A DNA stretch of 64,000 bases from Laccaria trichodermophora (taxonomy: Eukaryota; Basidiomycota; Agaricomycetes; Agaricales; Hydnangiaceae): contig JACTVC010000028.1 in assembly GCA_018417955.1 (NCBI GenBank), forward strand, positions 124,001 through 188,000, written 5' to 3'. A program made the position numbers and the translations under genes. The notes below the pieces were generated by a model. It did not search any database. It had not been told where the DNA came from and saw only the letters and a list, made by a program, of their open reading frames with translations. Numbering within the stretch: the stretch's first letter is position 1; each line of letters begins with the position of its first letter. Shown here in pieces: positions 12,580-23,577 of the stretch.

Positions 12580-13222
12580 TACGCCCTCCAGGAATTCCGC
12601 AGGAATTTCTTAAATGTCATAGAATGTGTTGTTGCTGTTGAAGGGAGTGTGGATATGTCGGAGAAAGACGAATGGTGAAATAGAGGTTCGGAAAGGACAG
12701 TTGTGATCCGTGATCGAGAATGGTGATCCGGGGTCTGCAAAATTAAATTAACAAAGGTCGCTTTCGCCGACAGACAAGTGCGCGCTGCACAGTTGTGGAT
12801 GTTTCTTCAAAATAAGGCATTCCAGGTGATAGTGGAGATGCAAGTTCGACGAGGGCCGAGGTGCCAGGAGAAATAATGTGTCAAGCCCGTGATTAAGCGG
12901 TGGTCGGAGATAGTAGGCTCCACACGGATTAAGACAGGGAGAATTGCCGATGAAGTGGGATAGTGGTTAGAGAGTGGAATCAAAGCGATGATATGGTTGC
13001 GTTGACGTCGGAATGTATTATGTTGGAATGTTGGACAACAAAGGCCACACTACTAGAGTGCGGTGTGGTTTGGATGGGCGTCGCGCGAATATTACGTTGA
13101 CTTGGTTGGCAGAGTGGCGACGGTGGTAGAAAAATGGGTTTCTGGGTATGAAAAAATAGTGAAAGGAACGACGGGGGCGGAAACGAAGGGATGTGTGAGG
13201 GTCTTTTGATGGGCGAGAGTTT

Positions 13223-15901
13223 CTAAATTGAATTGGGAATGGTGTGGTAGGTGTTTGACGTGTTCAGCAACGCGCCCTCCGGGTCAGTGCACATCTCCAT
13301 GATGTCATTTTGGTTTCCTGCTGTTTCCGGAGTTTCCTGACATGCGTTTAAGGGTGTGCAGCACACGTCTGCGATGACATTGGAAGTGTGCGTTATTTGC
13401 ATGTGAGTCTCTTCGCTGTTCCTGCCCTCCTTTTGTTCCTCACGGCGGGTGAGAACAAAAAGATCATTGGGTGCATCCATTATGCAACGATTCTTCCGAC
13501 CAATTTCGGACTGCTTATGCGAAATTTTAGCGTCGAGATCCTTAGTGAGTCGGTTATCCATTAGGTGTTCAGCCCAAAATATCGGAGTGAGAGGTCGACT
13601 ACCACAGAGGGTGTTCAATGCGACATTGGGAGCCTCATGCACTTCGGGTGAATGCGCCCTCCAGCCGTTAATTAGAATTCCGCGATCGATTCTGTTTGTC
13701 CAGAGAAGGTTCAAGTCATCGTCGACGAATGGACAGGCCAAAGAAAAATCAATGCAGCCAAGCTCGATGCTTCCTGTGTACAGAAAGTCTACTTCAAGTT
13801 CGTCTTCCTCAACATATTGAATGTTAGAATTTGATAACAAAACTGCGTCGTCAACAGGTTCTGTTTTAATTGATCGTTTAGTCGGACAATCACGAGCCAA
13901 ATGACCACGGCTCTTGCAATTGAAGCAACGGCCGGAGGCCATCAATTCGGTGCGTTCCGCGTCGCTCATTCGAGGAGTGCTGCGCTCTTTTTTGATAAAT
14001 TCGAAATTATCCTTAGATTCCTTCTTAATATGAGGATCCTTCCTATCAGACTGGGAATTTCGGACTGAACCATGGGATTTTCTGTATCCAAAAATTGGTA
14101 AATTCATGGATTCATCACTATCTGTTTCGGGTTCGTCCTCCTCTGTCTCTAATTCAGATTCAGATTTATTTTCGTCATCTCTGTCAGGAACCATTTCCGA
14201 AATTTCAATTGTTTCGGCGCCAGTGCGGACTTCATCCCATGAAGAAACTTCAGGATTATATCCATCACGCCAAAGAGCCATCTGAATGGAAGTGTGCAGA
14301 CCCTCCCAGAGTCTAATGATTTTATCACGCTCATGGATATTCCCTATTATGGTGAAGAGCTCTTCAAGCTCATACACATATTCCGAGACATTTTTCTCAT
14401 CCTGGAAGCATTCATCCAATTTGTTCCGCTGAAGCATCCGATAATTTACAGGGAAGCAATAATTGAATAAGTCTTCAAAGAAATCTTTCAATGACCATTC
14501 TTCGTAGCTCATCGAGACTTTTTGAACATAAAAGTCGTAAGCTTTTCCTTTCAGATAATAGGACAAAACAAAAACTTGTTTTTTACGGCGTACGTTTCCA
14601 GTTTTAACATACTCCGTGCCTTCTGTGACAAAGCGATGATAGGCGCGTGCATCGGCTATCCCATCATACTCTTTCGGCGGGGTGGGTTTCAATTTCGTGT
14701 GAGATTTAGACCGACGGCGCTTATGGCGACGTGATTTGTGCCTAGATCGCCTCGACGTGTGGCGAGTATCCGTCGAGTTGCTGGAAGTTTCAGCATCTGA
14801 GGAATCACTTGAGGACGAGTCCGAACCAGAGTCAGACGATCCAGGATCAAAATTCTTGCGTCCGCGGCGGTGAGAGCGGGCGTTCTTAAGCGCCTGGTCA
14901 TTCTCAGGTACAATCCGGCTGGTTTCTCGAATCATTTTCGCATTCAGATCACCTTTTTCCAAACGAGCCAACCTTTGGCTGTTCACGCGTTTGGGAGTGC
15001 AATTGGCAACTGGGTCAGGCAGACGAGTCTGTTCCTGATAGCGCTTAGATTTCTTTCTGTAAGTTCTCTTTTCCTGATCCGAAATTCCATTGTCTGAATT
15101 CGGTTGAACAGGAATCTTCAAACGATGTATCTTATTGTTTGACTCAAGCGTAGCGTGCTGAGTATCATCAATAAGATCTCCATCGCTTAATTGGGCTGTA
15201 CCCAAATTTCTAGGACGCGCTCCTTCTTCCTTATGGTCGGACGGCCCTTTGCCGCGTGAAGCCGAAGGATGTAACCTTTCACGCGGTTTCAAATCATTTT
15301 CAATTCTTCTCTCATAGCGACGAGCTTGTGAGTCATATTCTTTCTGGGCAACAGGTAGCTGCTTATCAGCCCTAGCTACCACAGTTACTCTTTCTGTTCT
15401 AGACAGTTCACGTGGAGCAATAAATTTATTCTTAATTTTTGCTCTACTAAGGGAGTCCAGGCTACGGACACGCCTGGGGGCTACTTGAATCCAAGGATTG
15501 GGATTCTCGTCAATGTCAGTTGGCTCACTGAGCTCTGACGAATCAGATTTGCGATCAGGAACAAAATTGTTCCTGAAAGCAACGCCAGCCGAAGCTGGGA
15601 TACGCTCCCTAGCCGTTGTGCGATGCACTTGGGCTGTGGGAGGAGTGTGCCGAAGCACTCCTGCCCCGCTAGTAAATACCGGCGAGGAGGATCTGGAGGC
15701 CGCCGCAACCTCGCTATACGAGCGAGTGGCATTCTCCGGGGTGTGTGCAGGTGGGCACGTAGGGGTTGCACCATGCAAACCCCCCAAGGGTATCTGTGAA
15801 CCGAGGACATTAGTTACAAAATTAGAAGAGGCGGGCGTACCAATCTGGGTAGCTAATCCAGAACGGGAAGCTCGCGCACGAAGCTGATAACGAGTAGACA
15901 T
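13223..15901 (-). CDS. gag: Retrotransposon Gag protein with CCHC zinc knuckle
   Basis: A single uninterrupted frame of 892 aa. An N-terminal low-complexity half is rich in Ser, Arg and acidic residues, with an SR/RS-like patch around residues 350-400 (SRRSRHKSRRHKRRR). A Retrotrans_gag-like helical region follows (near residues 410-560, with DFFEDLFNYCFPV and EYVYELEELF). One CCHC knuckle, CFNCKSRGHLARDC, lies near residue 657 and would bind genomic RNA. The last about 200 residues show no protease DTG/DSG motif. Known Gag proteins assemble the cytoplasmic particle in which reverse transcription occurs; here all enzymes must come in trans. The start ATG 15901 lies about 210 bp inside the 5' LTR. 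Confidence 0.9.
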   Translation of the reverse strand: MSTRYQLRARASRSGLATQIGTPASSNFVTNVLGSQIPLGGLHGATPTCPPAHTPENATRSYSEVAAASRSSSPVFTSGAGVLRHTPPTAQVHRTTARERIPASAGVAFRNNFVPDRKSDSSELSEPTDIDENPNPWIQVAPRRVRSLDSLSRAKIKNKFIAPRELSRTERVTVVARADKQLPVAQKEYDSQARRYERRIENDLKPRERLHPSASRGKGPSDHKEEGARPRNLGTAQLSDGDLIDDTQHATLESNNKIHRLKIPVQPNSDNGISDQEKRTYRKKSKRYQEQTRLPDPVANCTPKRVNSQRLARLEKGDLNAKMIRETSRIVPENDQALKNARSHRRGRKNFDPGSSDSGSDSSSSDSSDAETSSNSTDTRHTSRRSRHKSRRHKRRRSKSHTKLKPTPPKEYDGIADARAYHRFVTEGTEYVKTGNVRRKKQVFVLSYYLKGKAYDFYVQKVSMSYEEWSLKDFFEDLFNYCFPVNYRMLQRNKLDECFQDEKNVSEYVYELEELFTIIGNIHERDKIIRLWEGLHTSIQMALWRDGYNPEVSSWDEVRTGAETIEISEMVPDRDDENKSESELETEEDEPETDSDESMNLPIFGYRKSHGSVRNSQSDRKDPHIKKESKDNFEFIKKERSTPRMSDAERTELMASGRCFNCKSRGHLARDCPTKRSIKTEPVDDAVLLSNSNIQYVEEDELEVDFLYTGSIELGCIDFSLACPFVDDDLNLLWTNRIDRGILINGWRAHSPEVHEAPNVALNTLCGSRPLTPIFWAEHLMDNRLTKDLDAKISHKQSEIGRKNRCIMDAPNDLFVLTRREEQKEGRNSEETHMQITHTSNVIADVCCTPLNACQETPETAGNQNDIMEMCTDPEGALLNTSNTYHTIPNSI

Positions 15902-16113
15902 AGTAAAAGGGGTATTGTCTGCGGCGCCAGTAGACAGAGGTTCCGGGTGATCAAGCCGGAGACAGTCGACGGGCGAAGAAGATAAATCAAAAGCAAGAGA
16001 AAGGGGGTAAAATCGAGACGAAGGGGGGTTCAGGGGTTCAAACGTTCAAGTCGAGTGTCGGTGTCGAGAGTCGGGTGTCGATGTCGAGAGTCAAAGTGTC
16101 GGGTCAAAAAATA

Positions 16114-16472
16114 TGTGACGATTTCGTGACTCCGTGACTGGGAGGTGACGAAGTGGGGGAATCGGCACACGCGAACAACAGACCGTTTTAATGACTCTGT
16201 ATTCGCTTCTGGGGGATGTATGGGTTACAGACAGGTCTTATATACTGTAGGTAGGTAGGGTCAAGGGTAATGGAATAGGGGACTGGTTACTAAGGCCAAG
16301 GGGGAGAAAGTACATGTGAAAAGGGAGGTAGGTAGGAAGGGTGATGTCCAGGGGTATATGACGCATAAGCGTTTGTGGATGGGCCGAAAGGTGATGAGCG
16401 CGTAAGCGCGAAGACGAGAGGATTGGAACCGAGATCAGGTAGAGAGTGATATTGAGGGTCACGTCCGTTACA
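16114..16472 (-). repeat. 5' LTR
   Basis: This is the direct repeat partner of 12221-12579. In element orientation it is the promoter LTR, with TATATAAG at about 16245-16238 driving transcription towards gag. Confidence 0.9.
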
Positions 16473-16477
16473 ACTTG
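16473..16477. other. Target-site duplication, right copy (acttg)
   Basis: Matches 12216-12220. Confidence 0.9.
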
Positions 16478-18300
16478 GTAGTCACTTTCTCCTTCACCAC
16501 CACCACCACCTCGTATACAAACCGCATTCCTATCATGGGTAATGACGGTGGAAGTATTCCAGATCGCCGCGACCCCGTTAGAAACAAGCCGAAGGTGAGA
16601 TAAAACCCTTACACGACTTGAAAGATATGGAGCTGACAGAGCGTTAGGCGGAACAAGCTGACAAGGCCAACCCAACCAATTAGACTCGGGCACGGTGGTT
16701 CTTCTGTGCGTTGTCAAAGTTGAGCGAAAACGAGCTCACATTTATTCAATCACAGAGTAAAGTGCAGGAGCCCATCGTCTTAGGCAAATTTGGGGACTCG
16801 ATAATAGACTACTTGCTCTACAAAGCGGCGTATGGAGACGGGGTGGTCATATCCGGTCGCTGAAGGTGAGCTCTGAACGCCCTATTCTGTGCACACAGGC
16901 TAATTTAGCCATGCAATAGGACGTGAAAACCCTAACTCTTGACCCCAATCTTGCGCGTCAATCGTCCGAGCTATCATCAAGTGACACCGAACTTGTCTGA
17001 TCACTTACAACGAAGGACATGAACGGTGCCCAGCCCTTCGTCCACATCTGCGCCTCGTCTACTCCAAAAGAACGGGAGAAAGAAAAAGGCAAAGCAAAAA
17101 CGATAACAACAGACTCTTCGGACGCCGACCTGGAACTCTGCCCCCTCAATGCAGGAAGAAGTCCTCCCAAACCTAGGACGTCGCCCTGCCCAACCCGTCC
17201 CAAGACCACGAAGACGCTATGCGTGAATAAATGGAGCGTAAGCGCCTTCTTGGACCCGTGAAGAAGCTCAAGTCATCAAAGAAGCGGAAGAACGACTCAC
17301 CAACGGACAACGCAGAGCCTCCAACAAAGAAATAGGCGGCAGTGGGGCCGAGGACGAAGATATCCGTGGCGAGTCAAGCGGTGTAAAGAGCTTGTATGGG
17401 AATGGGACGAAGACTCGTCGAAGAGGAAGGAGACATTTGTGACCATGGGCACTTTCACTACAGTACGTCTTCCCTCCGGTTTTGAATACGACGAATCTCT
17501 TCTAATCCAATTCAGCGCGCTTAGATCCACCTATTCCACTCCGTCCACCATCACCAGCAAACAAACCATCCCCCGTAACAGCCGACGAAACCACCGCCCT
17601 TCAGCGCAGACGGGCCTCGATGCCGACGGTCCAAGCTACACGATCTTCATCCTGTCAAGGCTGAAACTGCCGAGAGCGTTTCTGGTTCGCACCTTCCCTC
17701 CAACTCTGGTCACCCACTCACCAATCAGCCGCAATTTTCTCTGATACAGCTATGACCGTTTCGTCTTCAAGACGATCGTCCTGGTGAACGAGCTCTCCGC
17801 CCCGCGATAAAACCCAAGTCTTTGGAACGGGAAATTATGAAGTGAAATATTGCGTTAGAGCAACACATTCAGCTCGGAGCGGAGAGGAGGAGTTGAGAAG
17901 AACCTGCAATTTTAGTAGGATGCGAGCTGTGATATGCGCTCCGCGGATTGGTTCAAAATTACAAATAGTCATTGAATAAGGTGAGGGTGTGTATGCGCCT
18001 TGATATCTTCTCCTCCCCTGATTCTTCAGTTGAATGATAGATCACCTATCGACCACTCTCATCGACCATCCGCCACCAACAATGTCAACCTAACTAACTA
18101 CCGCTTGCGATCAAACAATGTCATACTCATCCATCTACACACGGAACCAAACTATGCCCCGAATATTACCCTGAAAGTTTTTTCGAATATCTCGGCGCAT
18201 TCTGCGGCGGATTTGGAACCCTCCTCCTTGGCTCAAATGGTCAATCTCGAATAACCACCCGTCATATTCCGACAGCTGATGTTGTGCAGCCAGCTTCGAA
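16478..18300. other. Gene-poor stretch right of the retrotransposon
   Basis: On the minus strand an open frame from 16717 to the insertion point continues in frame into 12220-12100 if the element and one duplication copy are removed. Plus-strand frames at 17019-17261 and 17439-17744 have no recognised domain. About 50 bp near 17570-17620 (word gccgacgaaaccaccgccct) recurs near 5275-5330. Confidence 0.45.
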
Positions 18301-18369
18301 GAGGGGTCCGGTGTCTAGGTTTTTGCGGAATGTTGAGGATTCAGGCCCGATTTTTTGACCTTCTGCGCA

Positions 18370-18920
18370 GAGTTCTTGACGTCTTCGACGTGTTTCATAT
18401 ACGTGAGGAGTTGCCCTTCGTTTTGGCGGGCCTAGATAATGGCTCCTGCTATTGGGGGGTAGGTCTCGCATTTGAGAAGCAGTATTGTTTCCCCGCCGCG
18501 ACCTTGCAGTCATTCACGTCCATAGCAATGGAACCATACCCCTCGTTACATTTGCCCTGCGTATGCATTCTCAAATGGCGTCGTCTCTTGACGCAGCTCA
18601 GCCAGACCAAATATCTCACATGGTTGTAAACTTGCTCTCTGCAGAGCAAGCCTCCATTTCTGTCAGATTCTTAAGGCCGGACTTGTACCCAGAACCAATC
18701 TCCTCGATACCTTACCTGCTTTCGAAGGAGGGTCTGCCGATAATCGATGATTCCTTAGGGGCAATATCTTGTAAACTGGTTTCAAAGGCGATACTTATAC
18801 ACGACTTGGAATTGTTGAAAGGGGAAAGCACCGAGGAAATGATGAAACCCTGTAGGAAGATTGTCCGTCTCCAAGGCTCTTCATTGCACATGTCGCAGGT
18901 ATCGAGAGCTCGCTGAGCGG
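18370..18920 (+). pseudogene. Flavin-reductase-like (split-barrel FMN-binding) gene fragment, frameshifted
   Basis: Two plus-strand frames together resemble the fungal flavin reductase-like family: one gives ATLQSFTSIAMEPYPS, the next gives LVTFALRMHSQMASSL and QISHMVVNLLSAEQAS, then SIPYLLSKEGLPIIDDSLGA. The reading frame changes near 18540-18560 and stops occur on either side, so the copy is dead. Living members bind FMN in a split beta-barrel and reduce flavin or use it as cofactor. No start region is recognisable. Confidence 0.6.
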
Positions 18921-18939
18921 CAACGATGACAGTTTATGG

Positions 18940-19565
18940 TTGCTCTACCATCGACGACAATACACGAGTTGTCAAATACCACCCCGTTCGCCGACTATGG
19001 ACCCATGAACTTTTTCTGTAACGACTCTAGGAGATACACAAGGTGAGTTATATTTGCCTCTTGTCAACTTTATACTGAACATAAAGCAGACTTCTACCGG
19101 CGCCTCTCGTCGTTTGCTCTTAATTGCCAACATCTGACCTCAGCAAAGGCTATACCGAGATCCTCAAACGCGGTGACCTCCAACTCGCCTCCGCCGGCAC
19201 TGGCATATCCCACTCCGGAAAAGCACATGGAGGCAACCAAGTCCACTTTTTGCAGATTTGGTCCCTCCCTGTCTGCAGCCTAAGTACTTCACTTTACCGA
19301 CGAGGAGAAGGCGAACAAGTGGACCAAGGTCGTAGCGCCCGTATGGGTGGATGGCATCAAGGATACCAGGGAGGGCGGGGCTTCGGCCCTGGTACTGAGC
19401 GCGTTGACTCTTTACGTGTATCCCTGGAACGGGCAAGGCGCTCAGCCGGCCTTTGCAGGGGAAGAAGGCCTATGTGCATGTTTTTCAGACCAGTGGATAT
19501 AACGGGCGTCAGGCGATCGGCCAGCGTCAAGTTTAGCACGAAGGGCGAGGATGAGGTGGAGTAGA
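18940..19565 (+). pseudogene. Pirin-like (cupin) gene fragment, frameshifted
   Basis: The plus frame from 19124 contains ILKRGDLQLASAGTGISHS and QVHFLQIWSLP, hallmarks of pirin/RmlC-like cupins. Upstream words (TRVVKYHPVRR) and downstream words (VDITGVRRSASVKFS) are in other frames. Family members are iron-binding cupins of about 300 aa. Here the usual catalytic core is broken by frameshifts, so it is called a pseudogene. It follows the flavin-reductase fragment directly on the same strand. Confidence 0.65.
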
Positions 19566-19869
19566 GAGAGAGGGGGACGGTGCTTATGTAGACGTTAAAA
19601 AGGGTGCCGTCTTGGAGGTGGAGAACGTGGGCGACAGCTTTTGGTCTTTGATTTGGAGTGATTGGGAATATATTAGCTGTACCCGACTCCTCGTTTACCG
19701 TGCTTATAATAAGTTTGGCCTTTGATTTGGGCTCTAGAGTGAGCTCAATCTTTTCTCAAGTAGCTCGCCCCGCTGCTTACACTCATTTGGGCTCCAACAG
19801 CGAAAGCGATTGGCAACTTCTGCTCTAATATGTAAACCACGGACATAAGTACTAGGCGCCAGGTTTTGA

Positions 19870-21180
19870 ACTGGTGGTTCAGTAATTAGGTCAACGGTTG
19901 GAAATGGAGGGGAAAGAGAGTGGAAGAGGGTAACTTGTCGTGCTCATTGTTCTCCTGTATACAAAATCAATGAGTTTATGCTAATACTCCTGTACCGCAC
20001 CACGAATCTACATCAGCATCTTTCAGCAGAAAGATCACAACGGGCAAGGAATGCACGCACCTTTGTCCTCACGAAAAAAGCATTAAACTTCGAGAAAACT
20101 CGAAACATCTCATTCACATTGCGCGCCGTGGCAAGTCTATCACGAAGCCTTGCAATGATCTTGTTCTCAACCAGAGACACGCGCTCCTTGTATGCATTAA
20201 CCATGTCTCGATGTGCTCTGCTTATGATTCCTACATCAGCCTTTAATCAAGAGCACAGCGAGAGAAATGAAAGAAAGGGACAGACCAACACTAACATGAA
20301 CTTTCCGCTTAACGACCTCATAACCCTCCTTAACCTCCTCCTCCACCACTCCTTCTCCCCCAGGCCAACCGTTGTTTGTGCGAGGAGACATTCGAAGGTG
20401 GGGTAACTAGCCGGTGAGATATTAGTATCCGCAGCAGGAGGTCGTTAGTCGTCAACGAGTGGGACAGCTCGACAGATTGGGTAAGAGGACAGTTTGCGTG
20501 TTCGTTTAAGATAAGGTTAGTGATTCGTAAACTTTGTCGAGGTCGTGGAGGAGAGGAAATTGTCGTTAGCGGAAAGTCTTCCGATAGTCGGGTGCACTTG
20601 TGGACTGCCAATACCCATCAGCTTCATTTATTCCAAAGAAAAAAAAGAGAGAGCCTCACCGAGATGTAACATCCATCAACCCGGTATCTGCAATAAAGCT
20701 AACAGTCACATGGAATCGCTTTGCATTCCTCGATGCATCCATGACCATCCTAACCTCCTCCCTCCTCAACTGCGCCTCTATGCCCTCCAAAGCCCTCTCG
20801 AGGCTCATCCAAAAGTTGACTCCTTGCGACGCTGTGCCGGATGAAACGTCGCTGGTGAGCTTGGTCACCACTTGGATGGCTTTGATCCACACGTTGACGT
20901 CCGAGTGGAGAGAGTCTAGGAACGTGCGGTTGGTCGGAGCTTCGATGGTTGATCAAGTCGTTGGCCTTGCGATTGGGCTTTTATTCAAGTCAGTAAGACG
21001 TCATCGTCACAGGAAGGGAGAACCCACTCACTCAACAGCCTGTTGAATAACAGGATGAACGGCATCTCCACATTCTGATGTAAGTGCAACGATCTCAACT
21101 CGAACTCTGCAAATGTTTTCTTCACCATCGATATCCCCAACTTTTTCTTCACCTTCACCTCCTGCGTCTTTCCCTGCCCC
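19870..21180 (-). pseudogene. Dynein heavy chain tail fragment, degenerate, copy 2
   Basis: Minus-strand frames match the dynein heavy chain tail more clearly than copy 1: LERALEGIEAQLRREEV with FIADTGLMDVTS (20892-20656), and [18 protein letters not shown] with [13 protein letters not shown] (20204-20013). Frames are interrupted between these blocks, and neither the linker nor the motor is present. It is homologous to 5350-6760, and both lie upstream of a plus-strand WD40-like gene within the duplicated block. Confidence 0.85.
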
Positions 21181-21750
21181 TGCCCTAGTCCCTACAAACG
21201 CGCCAAAGGCCGAGGTAGTACGTGCGTTGGTGTTCCCTCGTCATCTGCGTCGTTTTCATGTGAATATATGAACAGAACGACCCAGCATTGCGCGTAGCAC
21301 AAACCTCATCCAGCTCAGACAATCCGAGGCGCGCATAGTCAGCCGATGGCGCCTATTGACCTCGACTCTTCTCGTGGTGTCATATAGAACCACGCACTCG
21401 GTGCTTGAGGGCCAGGGAGTGCCTTGTTGGTTGCCTGAGAATCGACCTTTCGTGGTGGAAAAACGCGGAGGGCCGGAGAGATGGAAGACCATTGCGGAGG
21501 GCTTAAACCTCTTGAATGGGGGACAAAGGATCTCCGGTACTCGAGTGACGAGGGATGAGAGAGACAGAAGGGGAATGTCACGAAAAGGGACTTGGTGCGG
21601 GATCAGAGTCTGTGTGTTTTCCCAGAGGAGGGCCACAAAAAGGTGATGAGTGTCAGGTTGGACGATCAACAGATTGTGATAAGCGCCCTCTAAGCCCGAC
21701 CGCGCTTATATGCCAGGGCATCGTTCTTTCCGTACTCTGACCAGCCATCG

Positions 21751-23151
21751 ATGGATGAACCACCTTCGCGGTCGCTAAAGTCAAGGATTCCAAGAAAGAC
21801 CATCCTGTACCCCTGGCTGTGAGAATCTTTTGTATATCTATTGTATTCTGAACACCATCGCCTTTGCAGAAACCACTCGGATGAATTTAGCGACTTGGAT
21901 GACAACTCAGATGATTTTAGCATCTACAACCCTCATTGTCCTCTTCGAAGGGGCATCATTTATTATCATCGGAACGGCACGATATTCGAGCACAACATCC
22001 ATTCCTCTGAAAAACATGAGGTTGATTCACGTGTCGCTCACTGAGAAAGTCGTATACAACTAACTATACTTTAAAGCCACGAATCATTGTCCCAAACCAT
22101 CCGTCGTGGTACTTATCAAAAATTTCCTTCGTCCCCATCAAAGGCAATCAGATCCTACTATTCGCAAGGTACGCCGTCAAATGGCACAGAACTCCCGATT
22201 ATCTACACCTATCAATCCACGAAATCCGCTCTGATCTTCGTGTTGGTTCTGCTCTGTGGTCTTTCAACGGTAGCGTTGATGGTCGCTTCGATATTCGTCA
22301 TTTGGAGCTGATAAAAGCCACCGAAAATGAATTGGGAATCACTTTTTGGGCGCTATTTGATGACCATTTGAAGCTGTTCGACATCTCTACTACTGAAAGT
22401 GACACCTCGAACAATTTCCCTCTAATTCAGTCGGGGAGAGTTGATTTTGATCTAAAGTTGAAGTCGAGGTCTGAGAGTCCCGGTTTGTCCAAAAATTTCA
22501 TACAGTCGTGTTGAACCTGCTCTGATATTCTTCAAGTCATACTATCCCCTGACATGCACATTCTCCTAAACATGGATTTGGAGGTGTTTCGACACAACGA
22601 AACGATTGACATTCACTATTTGGATTCTGGTGGTACAAGCTTTTCCTTCATCACCCGCCTGTCTATTCCCGTCGCAGACACAGCATTTCCACCAGAATTT
22701 GCATTTTCTGCCGATGGGTCCAAGTTTGCTGTGGCTATGGAACACGGCGGCGTGTCTGTTTGGGATATCCGAAGCAAAGTTCCTTTATGGACATTTGCAG
22801 GAATCTACTCCGAGGATCCAGTACATCTTCAATTTAGCAGTGGAAATTTAGGAAAAGAAATTCTGGCATTTGTAGAGGTATGTCTGATGTTCACATTCTG
22901 ATATCCCTACCTCTCAAATAGGTGGTCTAAACTTTTAGCATGCTTCAGACTCTGAAATTATTCATGTGATAGATGCGACGTCGTTTGAGACGGAAGAAAG
23001 GCTTATCTTAAAGAATGAGCACGGTGATTGGTCTAGCCTTTTCTTTGATCCACGCGGGGGAACTCTGTACGCTGAACTTCATGGATCAATCTACGGGTGG
23101 GACCTGCGGAAAATTGAGCCTGGTCCTGAATGGTGGATCGGGGAGGAGTAG
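21751..23151 (+). CDS. WD40-like repeat protein, copy C
   Basis: Exons 21751-21818, 21870-22020, 22077-22482, 22537-22877 and 22939-23151 join in phase to 392 aa. Introns are 51-61 bp at positions identical to copies A and B. Landmarks are CPLRRGIIYYHRNG, YLHLSIHEIRSD, FSADGSKFAVAM with VSVWDIRSK (a WD40 unit), and the end PGPEWWIGEE. An acidic stretch (DEFSDLDDNSDD) in exon 2 is absent from copies A and B. The gene is intact. The start ATG 21751 gives MDEPPSRSLK, as in copy B. The role is unknown. Confidence 0.75.
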
Positions 23152-23577
23152 AATGTCTGCATCAATGAAAATACTTTTTATTATGCAGTTTGTCGTTCAT
23201 TACAAAAGAACCTCGAAGGAGAAGGGACTGAAATTGGCTCAACCTCAGCTTAGGTATTGGCAAAGAAACAATGAACACCCAAAATCAGGAGAACAAACTC
23301 TGTGAATATTGTGTTGAACAGTTTTTTGTAAATTGGGTATACACCCAGAATATCATTGAACAAACGGTCACGGCAGGAAAAAATGCTCTATTCCTCCTCA
23401 ACCTACGGTTCTGTAGGTTACACTTGCAAACTTCAAGTGTTCTCCCAGGAGAACCACACATTACCTACACTCGGGTTGAAGGATTATAACATCATTTAGT
23501 TTCAACCTGCGAAAAGAATTTTCTCTTTGTATAGGCAAGCGGGAAGTTTCTTGGGTCTGAAATAAATCTGCTTAACT
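23152..23577. other. Spacer between convergent WD40-like copies C and D
   Basis: The 3' flank of copy C (to about 23325) is shared with copies A and B. The remainder shows no gene. The two genes converge here. Confidence 0.6.

Larger units (their letters stand above)
12221..16472 (-). mobile_element. Gag-only LTR retrotransposon (TR-GAG-like, non-autonomous)
   Basis: Two direct repeats of 359 bp (12221-12579 and 16114-16472) bound a 4252-bp element flanked by the duplication acttg. In element orientation (minus) the LTRs begin TGTAAC and end GTCACA, giving the usual TG...CA termini. A weak purine-rich tract (ggagggcg) abuts the 3' LTR. The only long frame is gag; there is no protease, reverse transcriptase, RNase H or integrase. 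By eye the LTRs differ at one site (gggata versus gggtta), so insertion is recent. A conventional tRNA primer-binding site (TGG start) is not obvious next to the 5' LTR. The element must depend on proteins of an autonomous relative, probably Ty3-like given the gag type. Confidence 0.9.
19860..23300 (+). repeat. Segmental duplication, block 2
   Basis: Counterpart of 5340-8950 in the same orientation (dynein-tail fragment, spacer, WD40-like copy C, 3' flank). Confidence 0.75.

Noticed and set aside
12345..12740. Minus ORF sharing its C-terminus with another at 16238-16717
   Set aside because: The shared part is LTR sequence; the two ORFs differ only in what flanks each LTR.
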